Below, one piece after another: positions 54,861 to 64,000 of a DNA stretch of 64,000 nucleotides. Every line of letters starts with the position of its first letter. Position 1 is the first letter of the stretch. The stretch is from Alentia gelatinosa (taxonomy: Eukaryota; Annelida; Polychaeta; Phyllodocida; Polynoidae): NCBI GenBank assembly GCA_950022655.1, contig OX465584.1:58624335-58688334 (forward strand), written 5' to 3'. Both the position numbers and the translations under genes were made by a program. Below the pieces are notes generated by a model. It made no database searches. It saw nothing but the letters and a program-made list of their open reading frames with translations, and was not told the origin of the DNA.

Positions 54861-55202
54861 AAATTGCTATACAAATTGAATTAATAATTATGAATTGTCA
54901 TCTTTATTCAAGGTTTTTCCATGTTTACAGTTGCGGGACTATATACAAAATGACCTTTTGATTTCAGCATATCTCGATTGATAGTTATTTAAATTCCATG
55001 TTCATATCTTCTCATAGTAATCTTTTCCCATTGTCGCTCGACCTTTTCCGCCAGTAATTTACATTGTCTCAAGTAATTGTTAAATTACTTATCTAATACA
55101 TTTTTCACTAGACCTGTTTAATCTGTGCTCACTTCAACTTAAATATCATTTCACTATCCGATTTCATCCTGCTGAGATCATCTACAATCTGCGTTACTCT
55201 CT
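54861..55202. other. AT-rich, no gene recognised
   Basis: No repeat or frame of note. Confidence 0.4.
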
Positions 55203-55446
55203 TTATTACCCACCTGATACGGAGTCTCCATACTAAGCCTATGTAGCTTACAGATCGCTACTGAGTAGGATACGGAGCTGCGTACCCTCCTAGGAGGATA
55301 CGGATTTTTGAGATGAAAGTCCTGATAGTCCTATTATGATGAAAGTAGTCCCAAACTTAACTTCTTAACTATATTGAAAAGTTTTCTAACGATCATATTT
55401 ATTGCTTAAATCTAAAAATGTACATCAGGTACACAGTGAGTAATAA
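55203..55446 (-). mobile_element. Body of composite element, subfamily Ia
   Basis: TTATTACCCACC and AGTGAGTAATAA. On the minus strand it reads hairpin then body, as in the plus-strand copies. Contains GATACGGAGTCTCCATA, the signature end. Confidence 0.82.
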
Positions 55447-55602
55447 ATACAATATAACCATGATTTGGATCTGAGTGGCCGTATTCTCCTCGTAGTTGAC
55501 GCTACGCATTACACCTCGCTATCGCTCGGAGTATTACTACACGTCAACTACTCGGAGAATACGGCCACTCAGATCGAAATCATGGTAATATTGTGTATGT
55601 AT
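55444..55602 (-). repeat. Hairpin of composite element, subfamily Ia (best copy)
   Basis: ~63-bp arms (CCATGATTTGGATCTGAGTG with its complement near 55575). The minus-strand tip CCGAGCGATAGCGAGG is a C(GATA)G loop; GTAGTAATACT flanks it. Confidence 0.88.
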
Positions 55603-56190
55603 TCATCTCACCCCTCTAAACACTAACAGAATGGCTGTTCTGTTCGTAAACACATTGTTGTGTCTCTTTTAGTGCAGTATCCACCAGACTCATAGAAAAA
55701 TGTCCTCTGTGCTTTCAGAAGTCTCCAACCTAAGCGTCTGCCATCTGTTTAGTATTCCCGGCAACCTTTCCGTTCCCTTTAGACTGATTCCGTCGTTTAT
55801 GCACCGTCAATGAACTTGATCAAATGAGTTACTCTCTGTATTCATCTCACCCCTCTACACACTAAGAGAATGGCTGTTCTATAGACAATGGAATAAGGAC
55901 TGCAGTACTTGTAGGGGCATGGAGGAAGAGTTCCCAATGTTAAGCCTAAATGGGACAAAAATACCACGGGTGAGATAAAAATATATTTCTTGTTAGAGGT
56001 TTCCCATTGGGACTCCCGTAAACACATTGTTGTTGTCTCTTTGAGTGCAGTATCCACCAGACTCATAGAAAAATGTCCTCTGGGCCTTTCAGAAGTCGCC
56101 AACCTCGGCGTCTGCCATCCGTTTAGTATTCCCGGCAACCATTCCGTTCTCTTTAGACTGATTCCGTCGTTTATGTACCGCCAATGACGC
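55603..56190. repeat. Unequal tandem duplication
   Basis: TTCATCTCACCCCTCT..ACACTAA and the block CACCAGACTCATAGAAAAAT through TTCCGTCGTTTATG occur twice (55599-55810 and 55838-56185). The first copy lacks about 120 bp present in the second. Confidence 0.8.
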
Positions 56191-56765
56191 TCAATGGGAC
56201 GTGAAGCCCGCTGGTACCCGACCTTGATCTGTGTAGATAAGAGTGGCCGCCGGGAATCAGCGAGGTGCCAGAGCTGTGATGGCTGGTTCCTGGTGTGTGT
56301 GTGACCTCCAGCGAATAGTGAGGCCGGGGACCAGTGAAATGGGCGATAATGTGGGTATTGTAGCCAAGAGGCTGCTATACACCGTGGCACAGCTTGGTCG
56401 GCCATTGATCCTGCCTCAACTGAGGGTTTGCCAGCACTCAATGTTGGTTATTCACGTCAAGTAATCCATAGAAATATAAAATAGGCCTATTATGCAAGAA
56501 AACTACCATTGGAACATAGAACCACCAGATAGCACTAGGTCAGACATGGATTAGATCAACTCTATAAATTCTATTAAGTTTTATTGACAAACATTTAAAA
56601 ACGCCTACTGATGGCGAATTGTATGTCCACCTTTTCTGAATAATAATAATAACAATAATAATAATAATAATGATAAAAAAATCCTGTTTTATCATGCCGG
56701 CATAACTTTTGAGAAGAAATTAGTAGAATCAAGGATAAAATCAAAATGATTCATATATATTCCTG
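56191..56765. other. No gene assigned
   Basis: A 199-codon minus frame (55842-56441) spans part of this block and the duplication; no family, and it is disrupted in the other copy. An (AAT)n run lies at 56640-56672. Confidence 0.35.
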
Positions 56766-57144
56766 GGACCTGTTTCACTAGTTTCATGACTAAAGTGTTA
56801 AGACAGACATGAAAAGCAGCTGCAACAGTGCAAGCAAGAATGGACAAAATGAAGTCACGTTTCATAACAAAGAGTATTGGTCGATCCACATAAACAGTAA
56901 GTAAAAGTTAATCTCAATAACTTAAACAAAACTGTAGACATAATGTGACAATATCATAAACCCGCAATGATTTGTGAATCCTGTGATGTGTAGATTTGTC
57001 TAATTCCACGAAACTGGACACACTGTCTTTCGGGTATATCTTTTCCTAAGGGCAGAGCTCTTCTTGTGTTGTCACGAAACTAGACAGCCCCAATCTGTCT
57101 GTATGGTGTCACAGACATGTCACAAAACTAGTGAAACAGGTCCC
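56766..57144. mobile_element. MITE family F, copy 4
   Basis: GGACCTGTTTCACTAGTTTC to AAACTAGTGAAACAGGTCC with ~90 bp of foreign AT-rich sequence in the middle. Confidence 0.78.
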
Positions 57145-58069
57145 TGGTCCCCCAACGCAATATCAATATGGTATGGCTTAACTCGATCAGTTTTGCACTC
57201 TAGCAGTTGCCTCACACACTCATACTGAGATCAATTGAAAGCGATCCCCTTAGAGTATTGAGCAAATATGCACTGGCAGCTGTTTTTTACCTACTATATT
57301 TAAAACGGTAGAATTCCGTCGAATCCGCTTGAAGTGGCTCCAGCACATAGAGACATAGTGAACCAGACCTAGGCGTGGAGATTGAAGGGCCACGAGAGTG
57401 AGATTCTCGTGCAATACTAAACTATAACCTGTTACTCTTTTTTATATTTCTATACTCAAACATACGTTTTCTCTTATGATTTATTTCGAGCCATGCCGAA
57501 ATCAAAGTTTAGTATTGATCTACTTTTCTCCTGAGAAACCAACGAGATCTCACTTTCGCTGGTAGCCCCTTCAAAACTCTGCTGATTCCCCCCACCCACC
57601 ACCACTCCAGCTAGACTGGTTCCCTGCCCATATGAATAAGGGGCAGGTAACGGGTTCTGACGTCACGCTAGCACGACCTTCAACTCGCCAGCTCTCGTGG
57701 CGATGTCTCACGAGAACAGATCACACTGCAGCGCTTGAGTGGTGCAGTGTATGTCTCCCGCTCGAAATGGCGAAGAATGTTTTGATGCTGATGGCTTCCC
57801 CTCCACTCACTTGACAAGTAAGAAATTCAGATCTATGAGCATCTGTTTGATTTTATGACAATCTTGTTTAGACTAAAAACGCTAATGGTTGAACGATTAC
57901 GATTAGGACCAACCTCAGGCGACAGTGACCACGATCAGAGTGTCTGTGGGTTTTTTTCTAAATATGTTCCTCAGAATCCAAGGAAATTGTATGCTGTTGT
58001 TTTTACTGTTTACCTTTTTCCTATCTCATTGGATAACGTTTTTCGAGTGTGCTCGCACGTTGTATATAC
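57145..58069. other. No gene assigned; CRE-like site
   Basis: A perfect TGACGTCA palindrome at 57658-57665 sits in a CpG-richer patch (57590-57820) with GAAATGGCGAAGAATG downstream; possible promoter, but the frame stops before any donor. Confidence 0.3.
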
Positions 58070-58340
58070 ATTGCTTAAGGGCTAGAGTGGTCACATATAG
58101 ACTTCCAACGTCCTGCAAAGAAATTGTCTCTTCACTACGTGCTATTCACTGTGATACTGTGAAAGGAGCAGGGTGCCAGTGTCTCAGGCTCTTAGAAGCG
58201 TGCCCAGCTGACCATGACCAATTACTTAAGACCAAAATACCTCAAGACCCACTGGGGCTTGATGTGTTTGGATCCTAGACTCAGTAGCATAAAGGAGAAG
58301 TTGATTGGGTGCAAGTGGGTTATAGAAAACTATCCACAGA
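58070..58340 (+). repeat. Dispersed repeat family N, copy 3
   Basis: See 205-495: GGGTGCAAGTGGGTTATAGA and CTATCCACAGACTG continue the match. Confidence 0.55.
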
Positions 58341-58489
58341 CTGAATATAAGGCCACTCAAAAAATCCAACTTGTTTCTCATCACCAAGCCATGAAAAATA
58401 TGACGAGGGCGCTTTTTTTTGTGGCTTTTTTTTGTTGTTGCTATATTAAAGATGGCTTTTGAAGTGCCATAAAATGGGCTTCAGACATA

Positions 58490-58560
58490 CAGTAGAACCT
58501 CTCATAAGCGGACACCCTCCGATCCGGGCCAAAGTGGCTGCTTACAAAGGGTTTCCATAT
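58490..58560 (+). mobile_element. pogo/Tigger-like left end
   Basis: TA then CAGTAGAACCTCTCATAAG and CGGACACC; only one end seen. Fragment or solo end. Confidence 0.6.
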
Positions 58561-59160
58561 CTTTATTGGCTATACACATTAAATGCATCCTTGACATCAG
58601 GAGCTTTAATCTGATACTAAATACACATACCTTTCATAATTTCTATCAAGGTTCACCTATTTAAAAAAAATCTTCTAAAATCGTTTTTTCTGATGCGCGC
58701 GGTGATGAGAAACAAGTTTGTTTTTTTGAGTGGCCTAACCCAAACTTTTTAATTGTTATTCGTTCATAATTGTACGCTCATTCATCAATGATGAACGTAC
58801 CTTTTACTCCTAGTTTTATGAAGGATCGAATCCATCTAGCAAAGGACCGGAAAACGGTCAAACTTGTGACCTTTTAAAAAACTATAAAAAATATATTCCT
58901 GAACTTCTTTTAAGGCTCTCCTTCAGAAAAACGGATCATTTTAGGTAACGAGAATGCGGCAAAGACCACGATAAGAACAAAATTTTTGTCATTCTAAGTT
59001 TTAGTAACACCTCCCAGATGTCACACATTTTGCAGGTATAACCATGGAACGAAAGGCTTCCTTCGTTGAAATATTGAATTAGAATGATATTGTTTTCTAT
59101 ATATAGTGAAGGAAACATAAAAATGAATTAATAATTTCTCATTAAGATTTGCCATTATTT
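58561..59160. other. No gene recognised
   Basis: 58720-58800 (TTTTTAATTGTTATTCGTTC, CTCATTCATC.ATGATGAA) matches 490-550, extending family N. The rest is AT-rich. Confidence 0.4.
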
Positions 59161-59179
59161 ATCTTTTTGAATATACACG

Positions 59180-59765
59180 GCAATGCCTCCAGGGGTAACT
59201 GGACCGATGGCACCAAAGACCGATGGCACCTGGACTGATGGCACCTCTTTTCAGTTTCACCTGGACTGATGGCACCAGTGTCCGGACTGATGACACCACA
59301 TGCCTAGACTGATTGCAGCACCTCACTTTTTACCTGAACATGGGAACTATTAGATGTATATAGTATGTAATATGCGATAGTCATGAAATAACAGTGTTGC
59401 CAGTTTAGTTTTCAGGTGTTTTTTCCGATTTCTGAAATTCTTAATGCTAAAGGTCAGGGGTAAGTCAGGGTTTGCCTGCCGTGTGGCCGGTCGGGGCTGC
59501 GGGTGGCCGGCTGGGACCATGGGTGGCCGGCCGGGACCCCCGGCTGCCAGTGCCAAGGGACCCAGAGCCGTTTTTTTTTTTTTAAATCATCACGTAAATT
59601 GCGAATATAATATACCCGGTAGTTGCAAAGTGGTATACCCAGTATATTCTGGCAATAACCATCAGTCTAAGTGAGTGGTGCCATCGGTCTAGGAAAAATG
59701 TTGCCATCGGTCCAAAGAGGTGCCATCAGTCCAGGTGCCATCGGTCCGTGGTGCCATCGGTCTAG
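59180..59765. mobile_element. Element with reiterated long inverted ends
   Basis: Left arm (59195-59315) and right arm (59668-59765) are inverted arrays of GACTGATGGCACC / GGTGCCATCGGTC units. The centre is AT-rich apart from GGCCGGCCGGGACC reiterations. Long reiterated arms are the foldback (FB) layout. Confidence 0.65.
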
Positions 59766-59770
59766 TAATC

Positions 59771-59985
59771 CCTCCAGGCATCTTCAGGCCCTGCACTAAA
59801 ATGCCTCAATGCACATTCAGGCCCTACACGGCTATGCCTCCAGGCATCTTCAGGCCCTACACTAAAATACCTCCAGGCATCTTCAGGCCCAACATGGCAA
59901 TACTTCCAGGCATCTTCAGGCCCTACACTAAAATGCCTCGATGCACATTCAGGCCCGACACGGCTATGCCTCCAGGCATCTTCAG
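59771..59985. repeat. 33-bp minisatellite, 6.5 units
   Basis: Unit CCTCCAGGCATCTTCAGGCC plus CTACACTAAAATG, with an alternating variant CCTCAATGCACATTC. Open on both strands because the unit is 11 codons (PPGIFRPYTKM on plus). Starts just beyond the foldback arm. Confidence 0.9.
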
Positions 59986-60326
59986 CATTGAAAGAAATAA
60001 TCAATCTGAATTTCTTGGAAAAAGGGCCCAGTGTTGAAACTATTCACGATCAGCAAGATACAAAAAAGTTAGGTTTTTGTTCAATTATAAAACAAAGAAG
60101 CGTTCTTTGATGCACTTCAAAATGGCAGTCGTAAAAAGGAAGTCATTGTCAATGAGAAATCATGAAAAGCGGGTGTTTTATCGAAGCAGAATTTCCCCTG
60201 GCTGGTAATGTAAGCTCACTCAGTGAAGTCGTTGACCGATAAGCTCTTGTACCTTTTGTACATGGCGTCCAGCAAAGCGGATATGCCCACGACAAGGAGG
60301 CTAGGTACTAAGAAAGACATTAATGA
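59986..60326. other. No gene recognised
   Basis: Unassigned. Confidence 0.4.
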
Positions 60327-60451
60327 GTGTTTGGTCTGTGTCCCCGTTCGCCATCGAGTTTGGAGTGCGCAGTAATATTAACGAGGCGATAGCCGAGTGG
60401 ATATTCTGAAGCACTCCAAACTATATGGCGAGTGGGGACACAGACCAAGCA
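60327..60451 (+). repeat. Hairpin of composite-element type
   Basis: ~49-bp arms (TGTTTGGTCTGTGTCCCCGT with GGGGACACAGACCAAGCA). Tip ACGAGGCGATAGCCGAG, a C(GATA)G loop, after GCAGTAATATT. No TTAT..ACC body identified beside it; TCTTAGCCTG at about 60472 is shared with 33794. Confidence 0.82.
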
Positions 60452-60520
60452 TGAATATGTTTCTGATTTTATCTTAGCCTGAAAACACTTATCTATTTAT
60501 TTCCCATTGCTATGAGATAA

Positions 60521-60966
60521 GGGGGCGTCCACCAGCCACAACAAGGCTACGACAATGGCTTTCCGACAAGGTCCACGACAGGCCTATGATTGGAAAGCGT
60601 GTCGTAGCCTTGTCGTGGTTGGTGTACCCTAGTTCCCGACAAGAGTCTACGACAAGGCCATGACAGGCTGCAACTAGAAACTTGTCGGGGGCCTGTCGGG
60701 GGCCTTCTGGCAAGGTTACGACAAAATCGAAGATGTTCGATTTTTCCCACGATTGGACATTTATCATGGAGTGTCGTGCTTTCCTCGATATCACTGTCGT
60801 GGTGTGTCGGGACCATGGACGTCATTTTTACGGGACCCAGCTACGTATATGACCCGACAACGCTGTCGCAGAGTCCCCCTTCTTACGACAAGGCTGCGAC
60901 AAGGTGCCGATTGGAAAATTTTGTCTGCTCATGTCGTAGCCTTGTTGTGGTTGGTGGACGCCCGCC
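60521..60966. mobile_element. MITE family B, copy 2
   Basis: GGGGGCGTCCACCAGCCACA to GTGGTTGGTGGACGCCCGCC; TAA / TTA at the edges. Confidence 0.75.
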
Positions 60967-61037
60967 TTTATCATACTCGCAAGCCTGTCGAGAGCGAGTT
61001 CCTTATGCTGAGCCTATTGCTGTTTATACCAGGCTAA

Positions 61038-61319
61038 GGCCCGGCGTCCACCTACTACGATATGGCACCGATATGGTCTATGATGCACCTCCCGATAGAA
61101 AATCAAAATCGTGTCGGAAGGTCACCTAATATTGGGGCAGTTGACCACGTTTCTGCGATTAGACACCGATAAAAACCCCATACAATGCATAGTAGATTGG
61201 CATGTCTAGACATATGTCTACGATTTTGCATCTTCCTGATATGTCTCCGATATTTTTATTTTGTGTCGGTGCCATATCGGTAGGTCTAAATTTCTATCGT
61301 AGTAGGTGGACGCCAGGCC
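61038..61319. mobile_element. MITE family A, copy 8
   Basis: GGCCCGGCGTCCACCTACTA to TAGTAGGTGGACGCCAGGCC; left TAA, right TTA, so flanks differ. Confidence 0.83.
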
Positions 61320-61323
61320 TTAA

Positions 61324-61738
61324 GGTACGTCGGAGGTTCCTGACTGTAGATCGTTGACTGCCAATGGAAATGGTCTTTTAAGGCCTGTTTCCATTGGCTG
61401 ATTTCCCGCCACCAATTTACAGTCAGGAATCACCGACGGACTTTTGGCGCTGCTGACCAAAATCGGTCAATGGAAACGATACAGCTTGTAAAATGACCCA
61501 TGATATTTTCTGCTATGCAATGTGGCACCTCCTACTACCGAGTGAAATCTTGGTCACTGAGGGAAATCTACAACCCTCACCGATTTTTGTATACCGATGC
61601 ACAGTCAGTGACACCACTGACAGACTTTCTGTGTAACTCAAAAAGTCTCCGCTATTTTCGTCGGCCAATGGAAACGGGCTTTTAGGAGAACAAACAAAAA
61701 TCTACACCGTTTTCGTCGGGCAATGGAAACGGGCCTTA
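61324..61738. mobile_element. Cluster of MITE family H copies
   Basis: Repeated ends GGCCTGTTTCCATTGGC, GGCCAATGGAAACGGGC and GGGCAATGGAAACGGGCC; at least two overlapping copies. Confidence 0.68.
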
Positions 61739-62149
61739 AATCATCTTATGATGTACTTCCAGTTCCAGCAGCCATATTGAGGCAATTGTGCGCGGGAAAT
61801 TGAGGATCAATTGTCGTCTGTCTTCATGGAAAAACAGGAGAGAGAGCATGCGCAGAAAGTGACAACGGCAGGAATCTGCTAAAATAATTTTTCAGCATTT
61901 GGGAAATTGCAAGAATTCCCCCAGGGCCCAGACTAATATGAAAAATAGGCACATGATAGTCTCAGACATCATAAAGATCACTCCCTTTCCAATTGTACTT
62001 TGTATGAAACACATAATACTTACGCAAAACATGCGGAATTTACGAATGATTTTCACTACGGACTGTTCTAAAAAAATGCTAATTTCTATCATATTTCTAT
62101 CAATTTCACATTTCTTCAACTGCCTGAGTCTAGGATCCAAATATCGCAA
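61739..62149. other. No gene recognised
   Basis: Short frames on both strands only. Confidence 0.4.
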
Positions 62150-62456
62150 GGACCTGTTTCACTAGTTTCGAGAAATGTCTAGATGGCGTCTAGATGGTGT
62201 GTCCGGTTTCCTAAGAACTAGACATTAGACTTCGTTTTGTCCGTTCTTGCTTGCACTGTTGGTACCGCTTTTCATGTCTGTCTAACACGTTTGTCACGAA
62301 ACTAGTAAAATAGGTCCATGACGTGTAGATTTGTCTAATTCTTATGTTTGGAGTCTGTCTTTTCCTAAGGGCAGCTACTTGTGTTGACATGAAACTAGAC
62401 AACCCCAATGTCTGTATGGTGTCACAGACATGTCACAAAACTAGTGAAACAGGTCC
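62150..62456. mobile_element. MITE family F, copy 5
   Basis: GGACCTGTTTCACTAGTTTC to AAACTAGTGAAACAGGTCC. Interior CTTCGTTTTGTCCGTTCTTG is shared with 16690 and 35690. Confidence 0.8.
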
Positions 62457-62459
62457 CAG

Positions 62460-62600
62460 TATCTCAATCAGGTATTTCGGTCTCTAGTGATTGGTCATGG
62501 TCGGTTGGGCAAACTTCTAAGACACTGGGACACTGGCAGCCTGCTCCTTTCTTAGTATTACAGTGAATATCACGCAGATAGTGATAGGGATAGCTGGAAG
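62460..62600 (-). repeat. Dispersed repeat family N, copy 4
   Basis: Minus-strand match (GTGATTGGTCATGGTCGG; CTTCTAAGACACTGGGACAC) to 205-495 and 58070-58340. Confidence 0.5.
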
Positions 62601-62980
62601 CCTATATAATTGACCACTATAACCTTTAGGCAACGTATATAGTTCGTGCAATCACGCTCTAATAAAAGGAACTTTTAGCCAAAATTTTGCAGACCGTCAG
62701 TAGCTTCAAGATTCACCCGTCTTTCCATGAAATTAAGAAATTCATGCGGCCCAATATTAATGCGGAATGAGGACGTTAAAATCCCCCCTATGCTCGCACG
62801 TTATTAATTAATCATAGCTTAATTAATCCATTCAGTTATAGCTTAATTTGTATCTAATCGTGGGCTATCGAAGAGTCAATAGTAGGAACATGGTCCACTG
62901 CCACGATTTTGTTTGACCTCCCAATGAAATTTTATTCCAGTCGGAAAGTCAAAATCTGTGTTGGTTGGTGCAAGGATTTG
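62601..62980. other. No gene recognised
   Basis: Unassigned. Confidence 0.4.
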
Positions 62981-63310
62981 AGGGGGGCCTCCACCAACCA
63001 CGACAAGGGTACGACAATGGCTTCCCGACAAGGTCCACCATTGGCCTACGATTGGAGGCCTTGTCATGGTTGGTGGACCCCAGTTCCCGACAAGAGTCTA
63101 CGACAAGGCCACGATTGGAAATTTGTCAGGAGCCTTCTGACAAGGCTATGACAACATCGAGCATGTTTGATTTTTCCCAAAAAATTTCTACCCCAACAAC
63201 GCTGTCATAAAGCCCCCCCCCCTTCTTACGACAAGGCTGCGACAAGCGCCGATCGGAACTTTCTTGTCTGTGCTTGTCGTAACATCGTCATGGTTGGTGT
63301 ACGCCACCCT
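62981..63310. mobile_element. MITE family B, copy 3
   Basis: GGGGGGCCTCCACCAACCAC to GTTGGTGTACGCCACCC then TTAA. Close to 1515-1931 along the left half. Confidence 0.75.
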
Positions 63311-63541
63311 TAAGTGTCACCAACGACAGATTTTTGGTGTGCCATTTTCGTCGGCAAATGGAAACGAGATTTAAGCCGTCATCCATGGCATAATCTGGTA
63401 ATTACCGGGTGTTGTATAACCACCTGCCTCTATGCGCACACCCCATTAACTGCATCCTTTCGTTCAGACTACATACTCTCGGCCCTATATCATCTCCTCT
63501 ATGAGGATCAGCCTTATTATCAGTTTTCAGACTAAGAGAGG
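63311..63541. other. Family H scrap and unassigned sequence
   Basis: 63330-63374 has TTCGTCGGCAAATGGAAACG; the rest is unassigned. Confidence 0.4.
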
Positions 63542-63924
63542 ACCCCCACCTACCACAATAGGCCACAACATGCTTCCCTATCGCTACGATTTGAAATGGC
63601 GAAATCGTGACCTATCGGGAGGTCCCCGAATCGTAGACCTCTGTCGTGATCCAATCGGTGAATCATACGCGCTGACCAAGATATCTTCCCGATAGGCTAT
63701 GATACCCAACGACAGGCTACAAAATTTCCAACATGTTGGAAATTATCGGGACCTCTACGACTGGCGTTTTCATCGCAGCCTATCATGAGCTGTCGTAAAC
63801 GGAATCGCAGAAACCTGTTCCACCTACCACGATTTTGCCAGATCTCACGCTAGAATCGGAATGGTGTCGGGAAGGCCGTCGTAGTGGCCAATCGGGACCA
63901 GAATCGTGGTAGGTGGGGGCAGGC
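63542..63924. mobile_element. MITE family C, copy 2
   Basis: ACCCCCACCTACCACAAT to TCGTGGTAGGTGGGGGC; interior TTTCCAACATGTTGGAA palindrome also at 5001-5017. Confidence 0.75.
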
Positions 63925-64000
63925 TTTTAGCCTTTTCATATGATGTTGTTACCAACGATACAAACGCTAAACCAACCGTAATGGTTCATCGCTGGCAAGC

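Noticed and set aside
55842..56441. 199-codon minus-strand open frame
   Set aside because: Spans a tandem duplication whose sister copy does not keep the frame; no family, no splice or start context.
59771..59985. Regular ~33-bp repeats suggestive of a CRISPR array
   Set aside because: Units are head-to-tail with no unique spacers, and the setting is eukaryotic; it is a minisatellite.

Overview
The window reads as nuclear DNA of an animal, most likely an invertebrate. It is AT-rich, gene-poor and packed with transposable elements. It carries a canonical eukaryotic tRNA-Glu(CTC), degenerate CCCTAA telomere-type repeats, LINE fragments with poly(A) tails, a tyrosine-recombinase (DIRS/Ngaro-class) retrotransposon, PIF/Harbinger-, pogo- and piggyBac-like miniature elements, and GPCR exons with splice signals. 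I cannot name the species. Nothing indicates a bacterial or viral genome.

Layout. 0-8.5 kb: miniature inverted-repeat elements (families E, A, B, C), a terminal-inverted-repeat element carrying a telomere-like array, and hairpin elements. 8.5-13.1 kb: a nearly complete DIRS-class element (two 206-bp direct repeats, gag, RT-RNase H, tyrosine recombinase) with several disabling mutations. 13.1-26 kb: pogo-like elements, a candidate CpG-rich 5' end at about 17.0-17.3 kb, tRNA-Glu at 19.8 kb, and MITEs. 26-43 kb: a LINE inserted into a MITE, a hairpin cluster, a second LINE fragment and a tRNA-derived SINE. 43.5-46.5 kb: the best host-gene evidence, namely a plus-strand terminal exon, a GPCR first exon and a GPCR-type last exon (both minus strand), with an 11-unit array of that last exon's 3' end between the two GPCR exons. 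47.4-49.4 kb: a ~550-bp tandem repeat. 49-64 kb: more MITEs, hairpins and minisatellites.

The most unusual signal is a set of about 19 composite repeats. Each pairs (i) a body of 140-400 bp bounded by short inverted repeats of the form TTAT..ACC/GGT..ATAA with (ii) a separate, imperfect 100-170 bp hairpin at one side. Stem sequences differ between subfamilies and the two arms co-vary. Many tips fit d(C-GNA-G) or d(C-GNNA-G), loop types known to be very stable in single-stranded DNA. In all nine copies where both parts could be scored, the strand carrying the G..A loop runs hairpin then body. I know of no named element class with this design, but I could not search any database.

Coordinates of repeat edges are by eye and may be off by several bases. 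Family letters are labels used only here.
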